This document shows positions 9,457 to 19,503 of a stretch of 64,000 bases of DNA, piece after piece. The notes beneath the pieces are model-generated. The model searched no databases, was not told where the DNA came from, and worked only from the letters and a program-made list of their open reading frames with translations. Every line of letters starts with the position of its first letter. Position 1 is the first letter of the stretch. A program made the position numbers and the translations under genes. This stretch comes from Natronosalvus caseinilyticus (GTDB taxonomy: Archaea; Halobacteriota; Halobacteria; Halobacteriales; Natrialbaceae), in contig NZ_CP071596.1 of the NCBI RefSeq assembly GCF_017357105.1, positions 2,170,001 to 2,234,000 of the forward strand, written 5' to 3'.

Positions 9457-10289
9457 ACGTCTCTGGTCGGGCTCTTGTCCGGCGCGTGTTCGTCAGTGGT
9501 TGCGGATCCCGGCTCGCTCGAGATCCGACCGTCAGCATCGCGGTGGGCGTCATTCTCACCGCGATAGATGACGTCGCGTGCGCCCTCGTCGACGGCTCCG
9601 GGACCGCCCTGGAATACGATCTCGCCGTCGTGGAGCCCGACGACGCGATCGGCGTACTCGAGCGCGAGTTCGACCTCGTGGATGTTGATGAGCACCGGGA
9701 TCGATTCCTCACGGGCGATCTCCGTCAGGAGGTCCATGACGGCTCGAGACGTGTCCGGATCGAGGCTCGACGTCGGTTCGTCCGCGAGCATGATTTTCGG
9801 GCGCTGGACGACCGCGCGGGCGATCCCGACGCGCTGTCGTTGGCCGCCTGAGAGTTCGTCCGCTCGCTTGTCCTCCATGCCGGCGAGACCGACCCGGTCG
9901 AGGGTTTCGTACGCGTACTGTACGTCTTTTTCGGGGAAATTTCGACGAAACGCGTTCCAGTTGCTGAGGTAGCCGAGTCGGCCGGAGAGGACGTTTTCCA
10001 TGACGGTGAGGCGTTCGACGAGTCCGTACTCCTGGAAGATCATCCCGATGTCTCGGCGTGTCTCCCGCAGGTCCCGCTTCGACAGCCCGGTCAACTCGGT
10101 CTCGTCGAGCCACACCTCCCCATCGGTCGGCTCCGTCAGTCGATTGATACACCGGATGAGCGTACTCTTCCCAGCTCCACTGGGACCGATGATAGCGACG
10201 ACTTCGTTCCCCGAAACCTCCATCGAGGCGCGCTTCAGCGCGTGATCTCCGGTCGGATACGTCTTGTCCAGATCGACTACTTTGAGCAT
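9453..10289 (-). CDS. phnC: Phosphate/phosphonate ABC transporter ATPase
   Basis: This 278-residue ABC ATPase has Walker A GPSGAGKS at residues 35-42, a Q-loop in [17 protein letters not shown], signature LSGGQRQR, Walker B IMLADEP and the switch histidine in NIHEVELA. The insertion [18 protein letters not shown] before the signature is typical of PhnC. The C-terminal 40 residues are acidic and low in complexity, a common haloarchaeal extension. The gene starts six bases after the phnD stop and overlaps phnE by four. Confidence 0.93.
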   Translation of the reverse strand: MLKVVDLDKTYPTGDHALKRASMEVSGNEVVAIIGPSGAGKSTLIRCINRLTEPTDGEVWLDETELTGLSKRDLRETRRDIGMIFQEYGLVERLTVMENVLSGRLGYLSNWNAFRRNFPEKDVQYAYETLDRVGLAGMEDKRADELSGGQRQRVGIARAVVQRPKIMLADEPTSSLDPDTSRAVMDLLTEIAREESIPVLINIHEVELALEYADRVVGLHDGEIVFQGGPGAVDEGARDVIYRGENDAHRDADGRISSEPGSATTDEHAPDKSPTRDV

Positions 10290-10295
10290 CGGGTT

Positions 10296-11426
10296 TTAGA
10301 CTTCGTCTTCCTCGTAGTCGACGCCGTTGACCTGGTGGTTGACGAGGATGTCGTGGTAGTGGGTCGCGTAATCGATTTCCACCCACGTCCCGCGCCCCTC
10401 GAACTCCTCGGCGATTTCCGTGTCCTGGTAGTCGTATTCGAGGAACGCCCGCTTGATCCCCTCCTGGATGTCGGGGTGAAGGTTGTAGCGGTAGCAGAAC
10501 GAGGTCGTCGGGAACGGGGCACTCGCCCAGATACACTTGACCTCCGAAGCGTCGACATCGCCGCGTTCCGCGACGCGAGCGTAGCAGGTACTACAGATCG
10601 GCGCGACGTCGTAGTCGCCGTGGTAGATGCCCGCGGCGCTGTTCTCGTGACTGCCGGAAAACTCGATTTCGTAGTCCTCGCCGGGAACCACGCCAGCATC
10701 GGTGAAGAGTGCGTTCGGCGCGAGATGACCTGAGTTCGACGACTGACTGGTGTGGGCGACGCTCTTGCCGGCCATGTCCTCGAGTTCGTAGATCTCGTCG
10801 TTGTCGGCCTGCGTGATGACCCACAGCCGGTAGCCGAACTCCTCTTCGCCGACCTGAATGCTGAACGGGACCGCGCCCGAGTTGTTGACCGCGAACGGCG
10901 TCGACCCGGTTGAGAACCCGGCGACGTGCAGGCGCTCGTTGCGCATCGTCTCGATCTGGGCCGCGTAGGACTGGAGCGGGTTATTGACGACCTCTTTCCC
11001 CGTCTCTTCAGCAATGTTCTCGAGCAGCGGGTCGAGCACGCCTTCGAAGACTGTGGGGTCCTCAGTTGGGACCATTGCGAAGTCGAGCGTGTCGGGATCG
11101 ATCCACTCGCTCTCATCGTCTGGCGTTTCCCGTGGTGGACTGCCGTAGACGGGTTCGTCTCGTTCTTCGAAGTTCTCGAGTTCCTCGAGGGCCCCGGTTT
11201 CGAAGCTGTGTTCCATCAGCGTCGATGTTAGCTGCGGGAATTCGGGGTCGAGCGGGTCGAATTCGGGGTAGTCGCCCTGGCTCGAGTCGTTTCCGTTTCC
11301 GTCGCCGTTGCCGTTGCCGTCGTTTTCGTCGCCGTTTCCACTCAAGCAACCGGCGAGCGTTGCACCACAGCACGCACACGCCGCCCCTTTCAAAAATCGT
11401 CGCCGGGATTCGTCGCTAGATGCCAT
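10296..11426 (-). CDS. phnD: Phosphate/phosphonate-binding lipoprotein
   Basis: This is a 376-residue substrate-binding protein of the PhnD/phosphonate_bd type and the first gene of the transport operon. The N-terminus carries a twin-arginine motif (SRRRFLKG, residues 7-14) and a lipobox LAGC with Cys27. A Gly/Asn/Asp-rich linker follows before the mature domain. It is therefore expected to be exported folded by Tat and lipid-anchored on the outer face of the membrane, as is usual in haloarchaea. TVFEGVLDPLLENIAEETGKEV and VVPGEDYEIEFSGSHENS match the fold. It hands its ligand to the two PhnE permeases. Confidence 0.9.
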   Translation of the reverse strand: MASSDESRRRFLKGAACACCGATLAGCLSGNGDENDGNGNGDGNGNDSSQGDYPEFDPLDPEFPQLTSTLMEHSFETGALEELENFEERDEPVYGSPPRETPDDESEWIDPDTLDFAMVPTEDPTVFEGVLDPLLENIAEETGKEVVNNPLQSYAAQIETMRNERLHVAGFSTGSTPFAVNNSGAVPFSIQVGEEEFGYRLWVITQADNDEIYELEDMAGKSVAHTSQSSNSGHLAPNALFTDAGVVPGEDYEIEFSGSHENSAAGIYHGDYDVAPICSTCYARVAERGDVDASEVKCIWASAPFPTTSFCYRYNLHPDIQEGIKRAFLEYDYQDTEIAEEFEGRGTWVEIDYATHYHDILVNHQVNGVDYEEDEV

Positions 11427-11480
11427 AGTGGCAGTAAATATAATGGAACCTAATAAATATGCACCATCCTACGGTCCATT
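11427..11480 (-). promoter_or_regulatory. Promoter of the phnDCEE-HAD operon
   Basis: On the minus strand the sequence upstream of the phnD ATG (11426) contains GCATATTTATTAGG and TTATATTTACTG, AT-rich boxes unlike the GC-rich surroundings. The first lies about 30-40 bases before the ATG and fits a haloarchaeal TATA box with a short leader. No certain regulator site is recognised. Phosphate starvation control would be expected from the operon content. Confidence 0.5.
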
Positions 11481-11686
11481 TTGTATGATCCAGTTTCCCT
11501 CGTACGGACACAATCTATACTGGCGTTAACTCAATTCTATTCCGGGTACAGAACATTCGTACACTCGGGGCGAATCGTCCCGTTGCTACTCTCACAGTCC
11601 TTTTCGTGATCGATAGTTACCCGTCACTCGTAAAGAAGTAGGCAGTAGCCGAAACACTTACTTGATGCAGGTTTTGTCTGATATCA

Positions 11687-12808
11687 ATGGAGTTGTGGGA
11701 ACGAATCGACCGTCGGATATCTGACGATCGAAACCGGCTACTCGTCGACGAAGCCGCGCTGAATCCAGCGATCCACCCCGATCAACCCACCGGTCACGGA
11801 GCGATTGCAGAGCGACTGCTCGACGTACTCGAGCCGGCGTTCGACGGGTCGCTCCCACCGTCCTGTCGGGTATACGGCCCACCGGGCTCCGGCAAATCGG
11901 TCCTCGTCTCGAGCCTGTTTCGCTTGCTTCGGGAACGGTTCTCCCCCGGCGACACGCCCATCGTCACAACCACCCGAACGGCGGTCGTCCCACGCACGGA
12001 GTTCGTGTACGTAAACGCGCGCGGATCGAGTGCCTTCGACGTCCTTCGAGACATTCTCGACGCGCTCACCGTCGAACCGACGCCGAAGCGCGGAATCGGT
12101 TTCGACGAGATCGAACGGCGGATCGCGGACGCGATAACGGCCGTTGAACGAACGGTTCTCGCTCTCGACCACGTCAACGAATCGCACGTGGAGGCAATTC
12201 GGAGCCGACTCCCCGCAAATGCACCACTGACGACGATTACGGTCGGTCGACGACCGCTGGAGGCCGCCGACCGCACGATTCGAGTTCCAGCCTACTCTAC
12301 CGAAGCGCTCCTCGACATTCTCTTCGCCCGGGCGTCGGCTGCGCTCGCCTCGAACGGGTTCGAGTACGCGTTTGCCCGCAAAATCAGTGACTGGGCGGCT
12401 GGCGACGCGACGCGAGCACTCACCGCGCTGTACGCCGCCGCGATTTTCGCTGAACGCGACGGGGCGACGAGTGTCGGCTCCGAACACGTCGACGAGGCGA
12501 TCGAAACCACGCCCGACCGGTGCGTCCACGTCGAGACGATCACGTCGCTTCACGAAAGTAAGCGAATCATCCTCGATCAGTTCGTCGAACTGGGCCTCCC
12601 GAGTACAGGCATCGACGACACGGCCACGACGCTCGCCGTCGACGTCGACCTGTCGGCGGAAACCGTCCAGCGACACCTCTACGAGATGGCACAGCACGGC
12701 GTGTTCGAGCGCGTTCGAACCGACGGTAACGGCGTCGGCCGACCGTCGACCAGATTGGTCCCTCGCTTCTCACCGGTCGTGTACCGTCGTATTCGGCGTC
12801 GGGGTTGA
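11687..12808 (+). CDS. Divergent Orc1/Cdc6-like AAA+ ATPase
   Basis: This 373-residue protein has an intact Walker A (GPPGSGKS, residues 64-71) and a Walker B-like strand TVLALDHVNES, in which Asp161 is followed by His rather than the usual catalytic Glu. A sensor-2-like arginine lies in GDATRAL (Arg243). The last 90 residues look like a winged helix with DLSAETVQRHLYEMAQHGVF. The layout is that of archaeal Orc1/Cdc6 initiators, but the motifs diverge and I see no origin-recognition-box repeats next to it. A paralogue lies at 41457-42635. It could be an accessory initiator-like protein or a transcription regulator. Confidence 0.75.
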   Translation: MELWERIDRRISDDRNRLLVDEAALNPAIHPDQPTGHGAIAERLLDVLEPAFDGSLPPSCRVYGPPGSGKSVLVSSLFRLLRERFSPGDTPIVTTTRTAVVPRTEFVYVNARGSSAFDVLRDILDALTVEPTPKRGIGFDEIERRIADAITAVERTVLALDHVNESHVEAIRSRLPANAPLTTITVGRRPLEAADRTIRVPAYSTEALLDILFARASAALASNGFEYAFARKISDWAAGDATRALTALYAAAIFAERDGATSVGSEHVDEAIETTPDRCVHVETITSLHESKRIILDQFVELGLPSTGIDDTATTLAVDVDLSAETVQRHLYEMAQHGVFERVRTDGNGVGRPSTRLVPRFSPVVYRRIRRRG

Positions 12809-12942
12809 CGGTACAGGCCCGCTACCAGTCGATCGGCGGCCGCACTCGCTCGCCATCCGCGTCGATACGCGGTTACCGTTCTCGTGTCACCCGACGCCGT
12901 ACCTTCGCATCGTTTAAGAGCGCGCTGGCAGACTGTTGAGGT

Positions 12943-14430
12943 ATGAGCGACGAATCACAGGAACTCGGGATCACCGAGTCCAAGAATCATCGACCCGGCG
13001 AGTGGTACGCCGAGGTCGTACAGAAGGCCGGCCTGGCAGACTACGCCCCCATGGGCGGCTTCATCGTCACGAAGCCCCGCGGCTACGCGCTGTGGGAGAC
13101 GCTCCAGGACACCCTCGACGGCTGGTTCAAGGAGACCGGCGTCACGAACGCGTACTTCCCCCTGTTTATCCCCGAGAGCTACCTCGAGCGCGAGAAGGAC
13201 ATCGTCGAAGGATTCGACCCCGAGGTGGCGTGGGTGACCCACGGCGGGCACAACGAGCTCGAGGAGCGCCTCGCCGTCCGCCCCACCAGCGAGTCGATTA
13301 TCGCGCCGTTCATGGCCGAGTGGACGCGCAGTCACCGCGACCTCCCCATGCGGCTCAACCAGTGGTGCTCGGTCGTTCGATGGGAGGCGACGGACACGAA
13401 GCCGTTCTTCCGCACGAAGGAGTTCCTCTGGCAGGAAGGCCACACCGCCCACGAGACGAACCAGGAGGCCTGGGAGGAAGTCTGGACCCGCCTCGAGCAG
13501 TACGAGCGCGTCTACGAGGAGCTGTTCGCCATTCCCGTCCTGAAGGGCAAAAAGCCCGAACACGACAAGTTCCCCGGGGCCGACACCACGACGACGGTCG
13601 AGTGTCTGATGCCCGACGGCAAGTCCGTCCAGGGCGGGACGAGCCACCACCTCGGCCAGAGCTTCGCGGAGGCGTTCGACATCACCTTCGCGGACGAGGA
13701 CGAGGAGGAGCGCACGGCGTACACGACCTCGTGGGGGCTCTCCTGGCGCGCGCTGGGGGCGCTCATCATGACTCACTCCGACGACCAGGGACTCGTCTTG
13801 CCCCCCACGGTCGCGCCCACGCAGGTCGTCATCGTCCCCATCTGGCAGGAAGACACCGAGGAGCAGGTCCTCGGCTACGCGAGCGAGGTCGCCGACGACC
13901 TCGAGGCCGCGGGCGTCCGCGTCGAACTCGACGACCGCGACGAGCGCAATCCCGGCTTCAAGTTCAACGAACACGAACTCGAGGGCGTCCCCCTCCGGAT
14001 CGAAATCGGCCCCAACGAGGCCGACGACGGCGAGGTCACCCTGGTCCACCGTCCGGACAACGAGAAGACCGTCGCCGACCGCGAGGGCGTCGCCGAGACC
14101 GTCGACGAACACCTCGACGCGATCTACGAGAAACTGTACGAGGCCGCCCGGGAGACCCTCGAGTCGAACGTGCGGACGGCCGACAGTCCCGAGGAGATCA
14201 TGGGGACGATCGGGCGCCACGGCGGCTACGTGAAGGTCCCGTGGTGTGGCGACCAGGCCTGCGAGGAGGCCATCAAGGAGAAGGTCTCCGCGGAGATCGT
14301 CCTCCAACCCCTCGCCGAGGAGAGCGCCGAGACCGACGGCGAGGCTGCCGCGCCCGAGGACGAGGACGCTGCCTGTACGGTCTGTGGTGAACACGCCGAT
14401 CAGCTGGCGTACTTCGCCAGAACCTACTGA
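12943..14430 (+). CDS. proS: Prolyl-tRNA synthetase, archaeal/eukaryotic type
   Basis: This 495-residue class II synthetase charges tRNA-Pro. Motif 2 lies in RLNQWCSVVRWE followed by TKPFFRTKEFLWQEGHTAH. The motif 3 region contains SWGLSWRALGALIMTHSDDQG. The anticodon-binding domain follows from about residue 290 (VVIVPIW), and a zinc-binding-like C-terminal domain ends with DAACTVCGEHADQLAYFARTY. The ATG at 12943 lies about 30 bases after a TTTAAG box, which fits a short leader. Essential housekeeping gene, single in its transcript. Confidence 0.96.
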   Translation: MSDESQELGITESKNHRPGEWYAEVVQKAGLADYAPMGGFIVTKPRGYALWETLQDTLDGWFKETGVTNAYFPLFIPESYLEREKDIVEGFDPEVAWVTHGGHNELEERLAVRPTSESIIAPFMAEWTRSHRDLPMRLNQWCSVVRWEATDTKPFFRTKEFLWQEGHTAHETNQEAWEEVWTRLEQYERVYEELFAIPVLKGKKPEHDKFPGADTTTTVECLMPDGKSVQGGTSHHLGQSFAEAFDITFADEDEEERTAYTTSWGLSWRALGALIMTHSDDQGLVLPPTVAPTQVVIVPIWQEDTEEQVLGYASEVADDLEAAGVRVELDDRDERNPGFKFNEHELEGVPLRIEIGPNEADDGEVTLVHRPDNEKTVADREGVAETVDEHLDAIYEKLYEAARETLESNVRTADSPEEIMGTIGRHGGYVKVPWCGDQACEEAIKEKVSAEIVLQPLAEESAETDGEAAAPEDEDAACTVCGEHADQLAYFARTY

Positions 14431-14890
14431 TCGAGCGCCCCTCCCTATTCGTCTCGAAACCGTTCTTCCAGTGCGTGTATGTTCGCGTAGCGGCGCCCTC
14501 GAGCCCTCGTCTTCGCACGAGTTGATGGGGGGAGTGAGTGTGAGCAAGTGAGTAAATGAGTGTGAGTGAATGAGTGACTTACCCGAACCTAATCGTTTAG
14601 CCCCATAGTGCATATGGTTCCAGCGGTGACTACCTATCGTGGTGTGCATCCAGCGGATGGACACTACGTGCCTCTGACACTTTCTGGCGACGATTCTCAC
14701 CGAGCGAGAGCGACGTGATCGCGATCCGACAGTGCACTGGTTCCTCGGCCGTTCACTGTCCCTCCTGCACCCGTAGTACACGCTTTCGTATTCTCGTACA
14801 CCCTTACGGTTTTAATTCCCTAATATGGCATTATAATACCCTTAGTCATAATGGGGTACCCTCTTGTGGGTGCGAAAACCTCGGGTGCGT
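14431..14890. other. Intergenic region between proS and gltB with a GTGA-type microsatellite and the gltB promoter
   Basis: No credible gene is seen in these 460 bases. Positions 14532-14577 are a low-complexity run of GAGT/GTGA/ATGA tetranucleotides. The right part (14800-14850) is AT-rich, with TTTTAATTCCCTAATATGG and CATTATAATACCC, plausible TATA elements for gltB. Two copies of ACCCTTA (about 14801 and 14838) and a GGGTACCC palindrome near 14854 flank them and could be regulator sites. Confidence 0.6.
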
Positions 14891-17800
14891 ATGACACAGC
14901 CACACAGTGACTCGTCTCACGGCGAGCGGGGCCTCGCCAGCCCCGAAGACGAACGGTCGAACTGCGGTCTCGGCGTCGTCATGGACCTCGACGGCGGAGC
15001 GAGCCACGACGTCGTCGCCGACGGCCTCGAACTCCTCGTCAACCTCGAGCATCGGGGCACCACCGGCGCCGAAGCGAACACCGGCGACGGCGCGGGGATC
15101 GTGCTCCAGATGCCCGACGCCTTCTTCCGCGACGAACTCGACGTCGACCTGCCGTCGCAGTATGCCGCCGGATCGATCTTCTTCCCACAGGACGACGCCG
15201 CCCGCGAAGCGCTCATCGACCTCGTCGAGGACGCTCTCGCCGAGTACGGACTCGAAATCCTTGCCTGGCGGGACGTGCCGACGAACAACGACGAGCTGGG
15301 CGCGACGGCCCTCGCGTCCGAACCCGACGTCTGGCAGGTGTTCGTCTCGTCGACGGACGAACTGGCCGAGGACGACTTCGACCGCCGTCTCTACGTCGCT
15401 CGCCGCGCGCTCGAGAACGCGGTCGAGGACGCCGACGTCGACGGTTCCGGTCGATTCTACGTCTGCTCGCTGGACTCGAAGACGCTCGTCTACAAGGGCC
15501 TGCTCAAGGGCAAGCAGGTCGCCAGCTACTACCCCGACCTCGTTGACGAGCGCCTCGAGTCGACGTTCGTGATGGTCCACGAGCGCTTCTCGACGAACAC
15601 CCTCGGGGCGTGGCACCTCGCTCACCCCTATCGCAACGTCGTCCACAACGGCGAGTTCAACACCATCCAGGGCAACGTCAACTGGATGCGCGCCCGCGAG
15701 ACGGACCTCGAGAGCGAGGTCATAACCGATCTGGAGGCCGTCAAACCCGTCATCAACGACCCCAACCAGTCCGACACCGCGAGCGTCGACAACGCCGTGG
15801 AACTGCTCGTGCAGGACGGGCGCGACCTTCCCCACGCTCTCCGTATGCTCGTTCCCGAGGCCTGGCGCGGTGACGACCAGATGGACCAGGCGCGAAAGGA
15901 CTGGTACGACTTCCACGCCTCGCTCGTCGAGCCGTGGGACGGCCCAGCCCTCGTCGCGGCGACCGACGGTGAACGCGTCGGCGCCGTTCTCGACCGGAAC
16001 GGTCTGCGTCCCTGTCGGTACGACGTGACGACCGACAACCGCCTGATCGCCGCCAGCGAGGCCGGCGCGCTCGAGACGCCCTCCGAAAAGATCGCCGAGC
16101 GCGGGCGGCTCCAGCCCGGTCAACTGTTCCTGGCCGACCCGAACGAGGGCCGGGTCATTCCGGACGAGGAGGTCTTCGACGGCCTCGTCGACGACCGCTA
16201 CGGCGAGTGGCTCGCCCGCGAACAGGTTCACGTCGAGGACCTCCTCGAGACGGCCGACCCCGAACCGCGCCAGGCCGTCGACAGACTGCGCCCCCACCAG
16301 GCCGCGTTCGGCTACACCCACGACGAACTCGAGAACCTGATCGAGCCGATGATGCAGAAGGGGAAAGACCCGATCGGCTCGATGGGCGACGACACGCCGC
16401 TGTCGGTGCTCACCGAGTTCAACCGGCCGCTGTTCTCGTACTTCAAACAGCTGTTCGCCCAGGTCACGAACCCGCCGCTCGACTACATCCGCGAGGAACA
16501 GGTCACTTCGCTCGAGTCCCGGCTGGGATTTCAGCGCAACCTGCTCGCCGAGTCGCCAGAACACGCCCGCCAGCTCGTCCTCGACTCGCCTGTCCTCACC
16601 GACGCCGAACTCGAGGCGATTCGCGACTGCCAGACGAACGATATTACGACGGGGACGGTCGACGTCACCTACGATTGCAAAGAAGCTGCCGACCAGCCCG
16701 ACGGCGAGGCGCTCGAGGCCGCCATCGAGCGCGTTCGCGAGGACGCCGTCGCGACGATCGAGGCCGGCAACGACGTGGTGATCCTCTCCGACCGCGGCGT
16801 CGACGACCGCGTCGCGATCCCGAGCCTGCTCGTGATGGGCGCCGTTCACCACCACCTCGTGCGAAACGGCCTGCGCAACCATGCGGGGATCGTCCTCGAG
16901 TCGGCCGACCCGCGAACCGTTCACCACGTCGCGACCCTGATCGGCTACGGCGCCGACGCGATCAATCCCTACCTCGCCTACCAGACCATCGCGGACCTCA
17001 CGGCCGGCTCCGACGGCGCGGACACCAGCGTGGCCATCGACGCCTACGTCGGCGCGCTCGAGGACGGCCTCCTGAAGATCATGGCCAAGATGGGCATCTC
17101 GACGGTCGAGAGCTACCAGGGCGCCCAGATCTTCGAGGCCGTCGGCCTCGACTCGAGCCTGATCGAGGAGTACTTCGAGGGGACCGAGAACCGCACCGAG
17201 GGGATCGGCCTCGCCGAAATCGAAGCGGACCTCCTCGAGCGCCACGCGACCGCCTTCGACGACAAGGCGACCCTCGACCGCCAGGGCGAGTTCGAGCACC
17301 GCTCGGGCGGCATCCACCACCAGTGGAATCCCCAGTCCGTGGGAACGCTCCAGCAGGCCGTTCGCTCCGGCGACTACGAGCGCTACCGGGAGTACGCCGA
17401 GGGGATCAACGACCAGTCCGCAGACCTGCGCACTCTCCGCGGACTCCTCGAGTTCGACTCGGACCGCGAGTCCATCCCGCTCGAGGACGTCGAGCCCGTC
17501 GCCGACATCGTCGGGCGGTTCTCGACGGCCGCGATGAGCCTCGGGAGCCTTTCGCCGGAGGCCCACGAGAACAACTCCGTCGCGATGAACCGTATCGGCG
17601 GGAAGAGTAACTCCGGCGAGGGCGGCGAACCGCCCGAACGCTTCGGCACCGAGCGCGAGTGTACCGTCAAGCAGGTCGCCTCGGGTCGCTTCGGCGTCAC
17701 CAGCACGTACCTCTCGAGCGCGGACGAACTCCAGATCAAGATGGCCCAGGGGAGCAAGCCCGGCGAGGGCGGCCACCTGCCCGGCCAGAAGGTCAACGAG

Positions 17801-19441
17801 ATGATAGCTCGCGTGCGCAAGTCGACGCCCGGCGTCGGCCTCATCTCGCCGCCGCCGCTGCACGACATCTACTCGATCGAGGATCTGAAACAGCTGATCT
17901 TCGACCTGAAAGCGGCCAATGAGGACGCCGACATCAACGTCAAACTCGTCTCAGAAGCGGGTATCGGCACCATCGCTGCGGGCGTCGCGAAGGCCAACGC
18001 CGACGTGGTCCACATCTCGGGCCACTCCGGCGGCACCGGCGCCTCGCCCCGGACCTCGATCAAGCACGCCGGCCTCCCGTGGGAACTCGGCCTGGCCGAG
18101 GCGAACCAGATGCTGTGTGCCACCGGCCTCCGGGATCGCATCCGCGTCTCGGCAGACGGCGGCATGAAGACCGGACGTGACGTAGCCGTCGCCGCCCTGC
18201 TCGGCGCCGAGGAGTACGTCTTCGGCACCGCCTCCCTCGTCGCCGAGGGCTGCGTCATGGCTCGTCAGTGTCACAAGAACACCTGCCCGGTCGGCGTCGC
18301 CACCCAGCGCGAGGACCTCCGCAAGCGCTTCCCCGGGGAACCCGAGCACGTCATCAACTTCATGACGTTCATCGCCCAGGAACTGCGCGAGATCATGGCC
18401 GAACTCGGCTTCGAAACGCTGGACGAGATGATCGGACGCGTCGAGGTCCTCTCCCAGCGCGAGGACGTCGACCACCCGAAGGCCCGAACCGTCGACCTCT
18501 CGGCCGTCCTGGCCGAACCCGAAGGCGACGTCCGGACCAAAACTCGGGAACAGAACCACGGCCTCGAGGATCAGCTCGACCGAACCCTCATCGAGGAGGC
18601 CAGCGCGGCCATCGAGGACCGGACCCCCCAGACCGTCGAAACCGAGATCAGGAACGTCGACCGTGCCGTCGGCACCATGCTCTCGAACCGGGTGTCGAGC
18701 CGCTACGGCGAACCCGGCCTCCCCGAGGATACCCTCACCGTGGACCTCGAGGGCACCGCCGGCCAGAGCTTCGGCGCGTTCCTCGCCCACGGCCTCTCGT
18801 TCCACCTCGAGGGCAGCGCGAACGACTACGTCGGCAAAGGCCTCTCGGGCGGGAAACTCACCGTTCGGACGCCCGAAACGGCCGCCTACGAACCGACCGA
18901 GAGCGTCGCCATCGGCAACGTCGCCCTCTACGGCGCGACCGGCGGCGAACTGTACGTCAACGGCGTCGCCGGCGAGCGCTTCGCGGTTCGCAACTCGGGC
19001 GCCAAGGCCGTCGTCGAGGGCGTCGGCGACCACGGCTGTGAGTACATGACCGGTGGCGTCGTCGCCGTCCTCGGCGAGACCGGAACCAACTTCGCTGCGG
19101 GGATGTCCGGCGGCGTCGCGTACGTCTTCGACCCCGACGCGGCACTCGAGCGCAGGGCCAACACTGGTATGGTCTCGCTCCACGAGGACCTCGACGAGGC
19201 CGACGAGGCCATGCTCGAGCGCCTACTCGAGAACCACGTCGCCTACACCGGTTCCGAGCGCGGGCGGGACCTCCTGGCGAACTGGGAGCGCACCCTCGAG
19301 TCGTTCGTGAAGGTCATGCCCGAGGCCTACCACCAGGCGATCACCGAGGACGGGCGGGACGACGTCCGTGCCGAACTTCCCGAATCACCAGCGGTGGGTT
19401 CCGAACCCGAATCACCGGAGTTCGCCACGAGCGACGATTGA
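14891..19441 (+). CDS. gltB: Glutamate synthase large subunit
   Basis: This protein of about 1516 residues transfers the glutamine amide to 2-oxoglutarate. The N-terminal class II glutamine amidotransferase has its catalytic cysteine in SNCGLGVV (about residue 25 from this start), so a propeptide must be removed to expose it. NLEHRGTTGAE and HERFSTNT follow. The central domain and FMN barrel contain LGSLSPEAH and SGHSGGTGASP. The 3Fe-4S cysteines lie in CVMARQCHKNTCPVG. The GXGXG beta-helix ends the protein. An earlier ATG-like start (14864) exists, but MTQPHSDSS fits better. No gltD is adjacent, so the electron donor, probably ferredoxin, is unresolved. Confidence 0.95.
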   Translation: MTQPHSDSSHGERGLASPEDERSNCGLGVVMDLDGGASHDVVADGLELLVNLEHRGTTGAEANTGDGAGIVLQMPDAFFRDELDVDLPSQYAAGSIFFPQDDAAREALIDLVEDALAEYGLEILAWRDVPTNNDELGATALASEPDVWQVFVSSTDELAEDDFDRRLYVARRALENAVEDADVDGSGRFYVCSLDSKTLVYKGLLKGKQVASYYPDLVDERLESTFVMVHERFSTNTLGAWHLAHPYRNVVHNGEFNTIQGNVNWMRARETDLESEVITDLEAVKPVINDPNQSDTASVDNAVELLVQDGRDLPHALRMLVPEAWRGDDQMDQARKDWYDFHASLVEPWDGPALVAATDGERVGAVLDRNGLRPCRYDVTTDNRLIAASEAGALETPSEKIAERGRLQPGQLFLADPNEGRVIPDEEVFDGLVDDRYGEWLAREQVHVEDLLETADPEPRQAVDRLRPHQAAFGYTHDELENLIEPMMQKGKDPIGSMGDDTPLSVLTEFNRPLFSYFKQLFAQVTNPPLDYIREEQVTSLESRLGFQRNLLAESPEHARQLVLDSPVLTDAELEAIRDCQTNDITTGTVDVTYDCKEAADQPDGEALEAAIERVREDAVATIEAGNDVVILSDRGVDDRVAIPSLLVMGAVHHHLVRNGLRNHAGIVLESADPRTVHHVATLIGYGADAINPYLAYQTIADLTAGSDGADTSVAIDAYVGALEDGLLKIMAKMGISTVESYQGAQIFEAVGLDSSLIEEYFEGTENRTEGIGLAEIEADLLERHATAFDDKATLDRQGEFEHRSGGIHHQWNPQSVGTLQQAVRSGDYERYREYAEGINDQSADLRTLRGLLEFDSDRESIPLEDVEPVADIVGRFSTAAMSLGSLSPEAHENNSVAMNRIGGKSNSGEGGEPPERFGTERECTVKQVASGRFGVTSTYLSSADELQIKMAQGSKPGEGGHLPGQKVNEMIARVRKSTPGVGLISPPPLHDIYSIEDLKQLIFDLKAANEDADINVKLVSEAGIGTIAAGVAKANADVVHISGHSGGTGASPRTSIKHAGLPWELGLAEANQMLCATGLRDRIRVSADGGMKTGRDVAVAALLGAEEYVFGTASLVAEGCVMARQCHKNTCPVGVATQREDLRKRFPGEPEHVINFMTFIAQELREIMAELGFETLDEMIGRVEVLSQREDVDHPKARTVDLSAVLAEPEGDVRTKTREQNHGLEDQLDRTLIEEASAAIEDRTPQTVETEIRNVDRAVGTMLSNRVSSRYGEPGLPEDTLTVDLEGTAGQSFGAFLAHGLSFHLEGSANDYVGKGLSGGKLTVRTPETAAYEPTESVAIGNVALYGATGGELYVNGVAGERFAVRNSGAKAVVEGVGDHGCEYMTGGVVAVLGETGTNFAAGMSGGVAYVFDPDAALERRANTGMVSLHEDLDEADEAMLERLLENHVAYTGSERGRDLLANWERTLESFVKVMPEAYHQAITEDGRDDVRAELPESPAVGSEPESPEFATSDD

Positions 19442-19503
19442 GAGGGACGCGCGAACACTAGCACGGCGGTCAGGTGGTGGACGGCTCCGACGATTGTTGC
19501 GGT

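Noticed and set aside
11427-11686. Possible replication origin next to the Orc1/Cdc6-like gene
   Set aside because: No pair of origin-recognition-box repeats with G-strings and no long AT-rich unwinding element could be found, and the protein is divergent. The same holds around 41457-42777.
14846-17863. A 1005-codon open frame antisense to gltB, and other long antisense frames (for example opposite proS, 12955-14781, and opposite ppsA, 50483-51862)
   Set aside because: High-GC genes with strong third-position bias leave long stop-free frames on the opposite strand. The translations lack family motifs, while the sense frames match well-known enzymes throughout.
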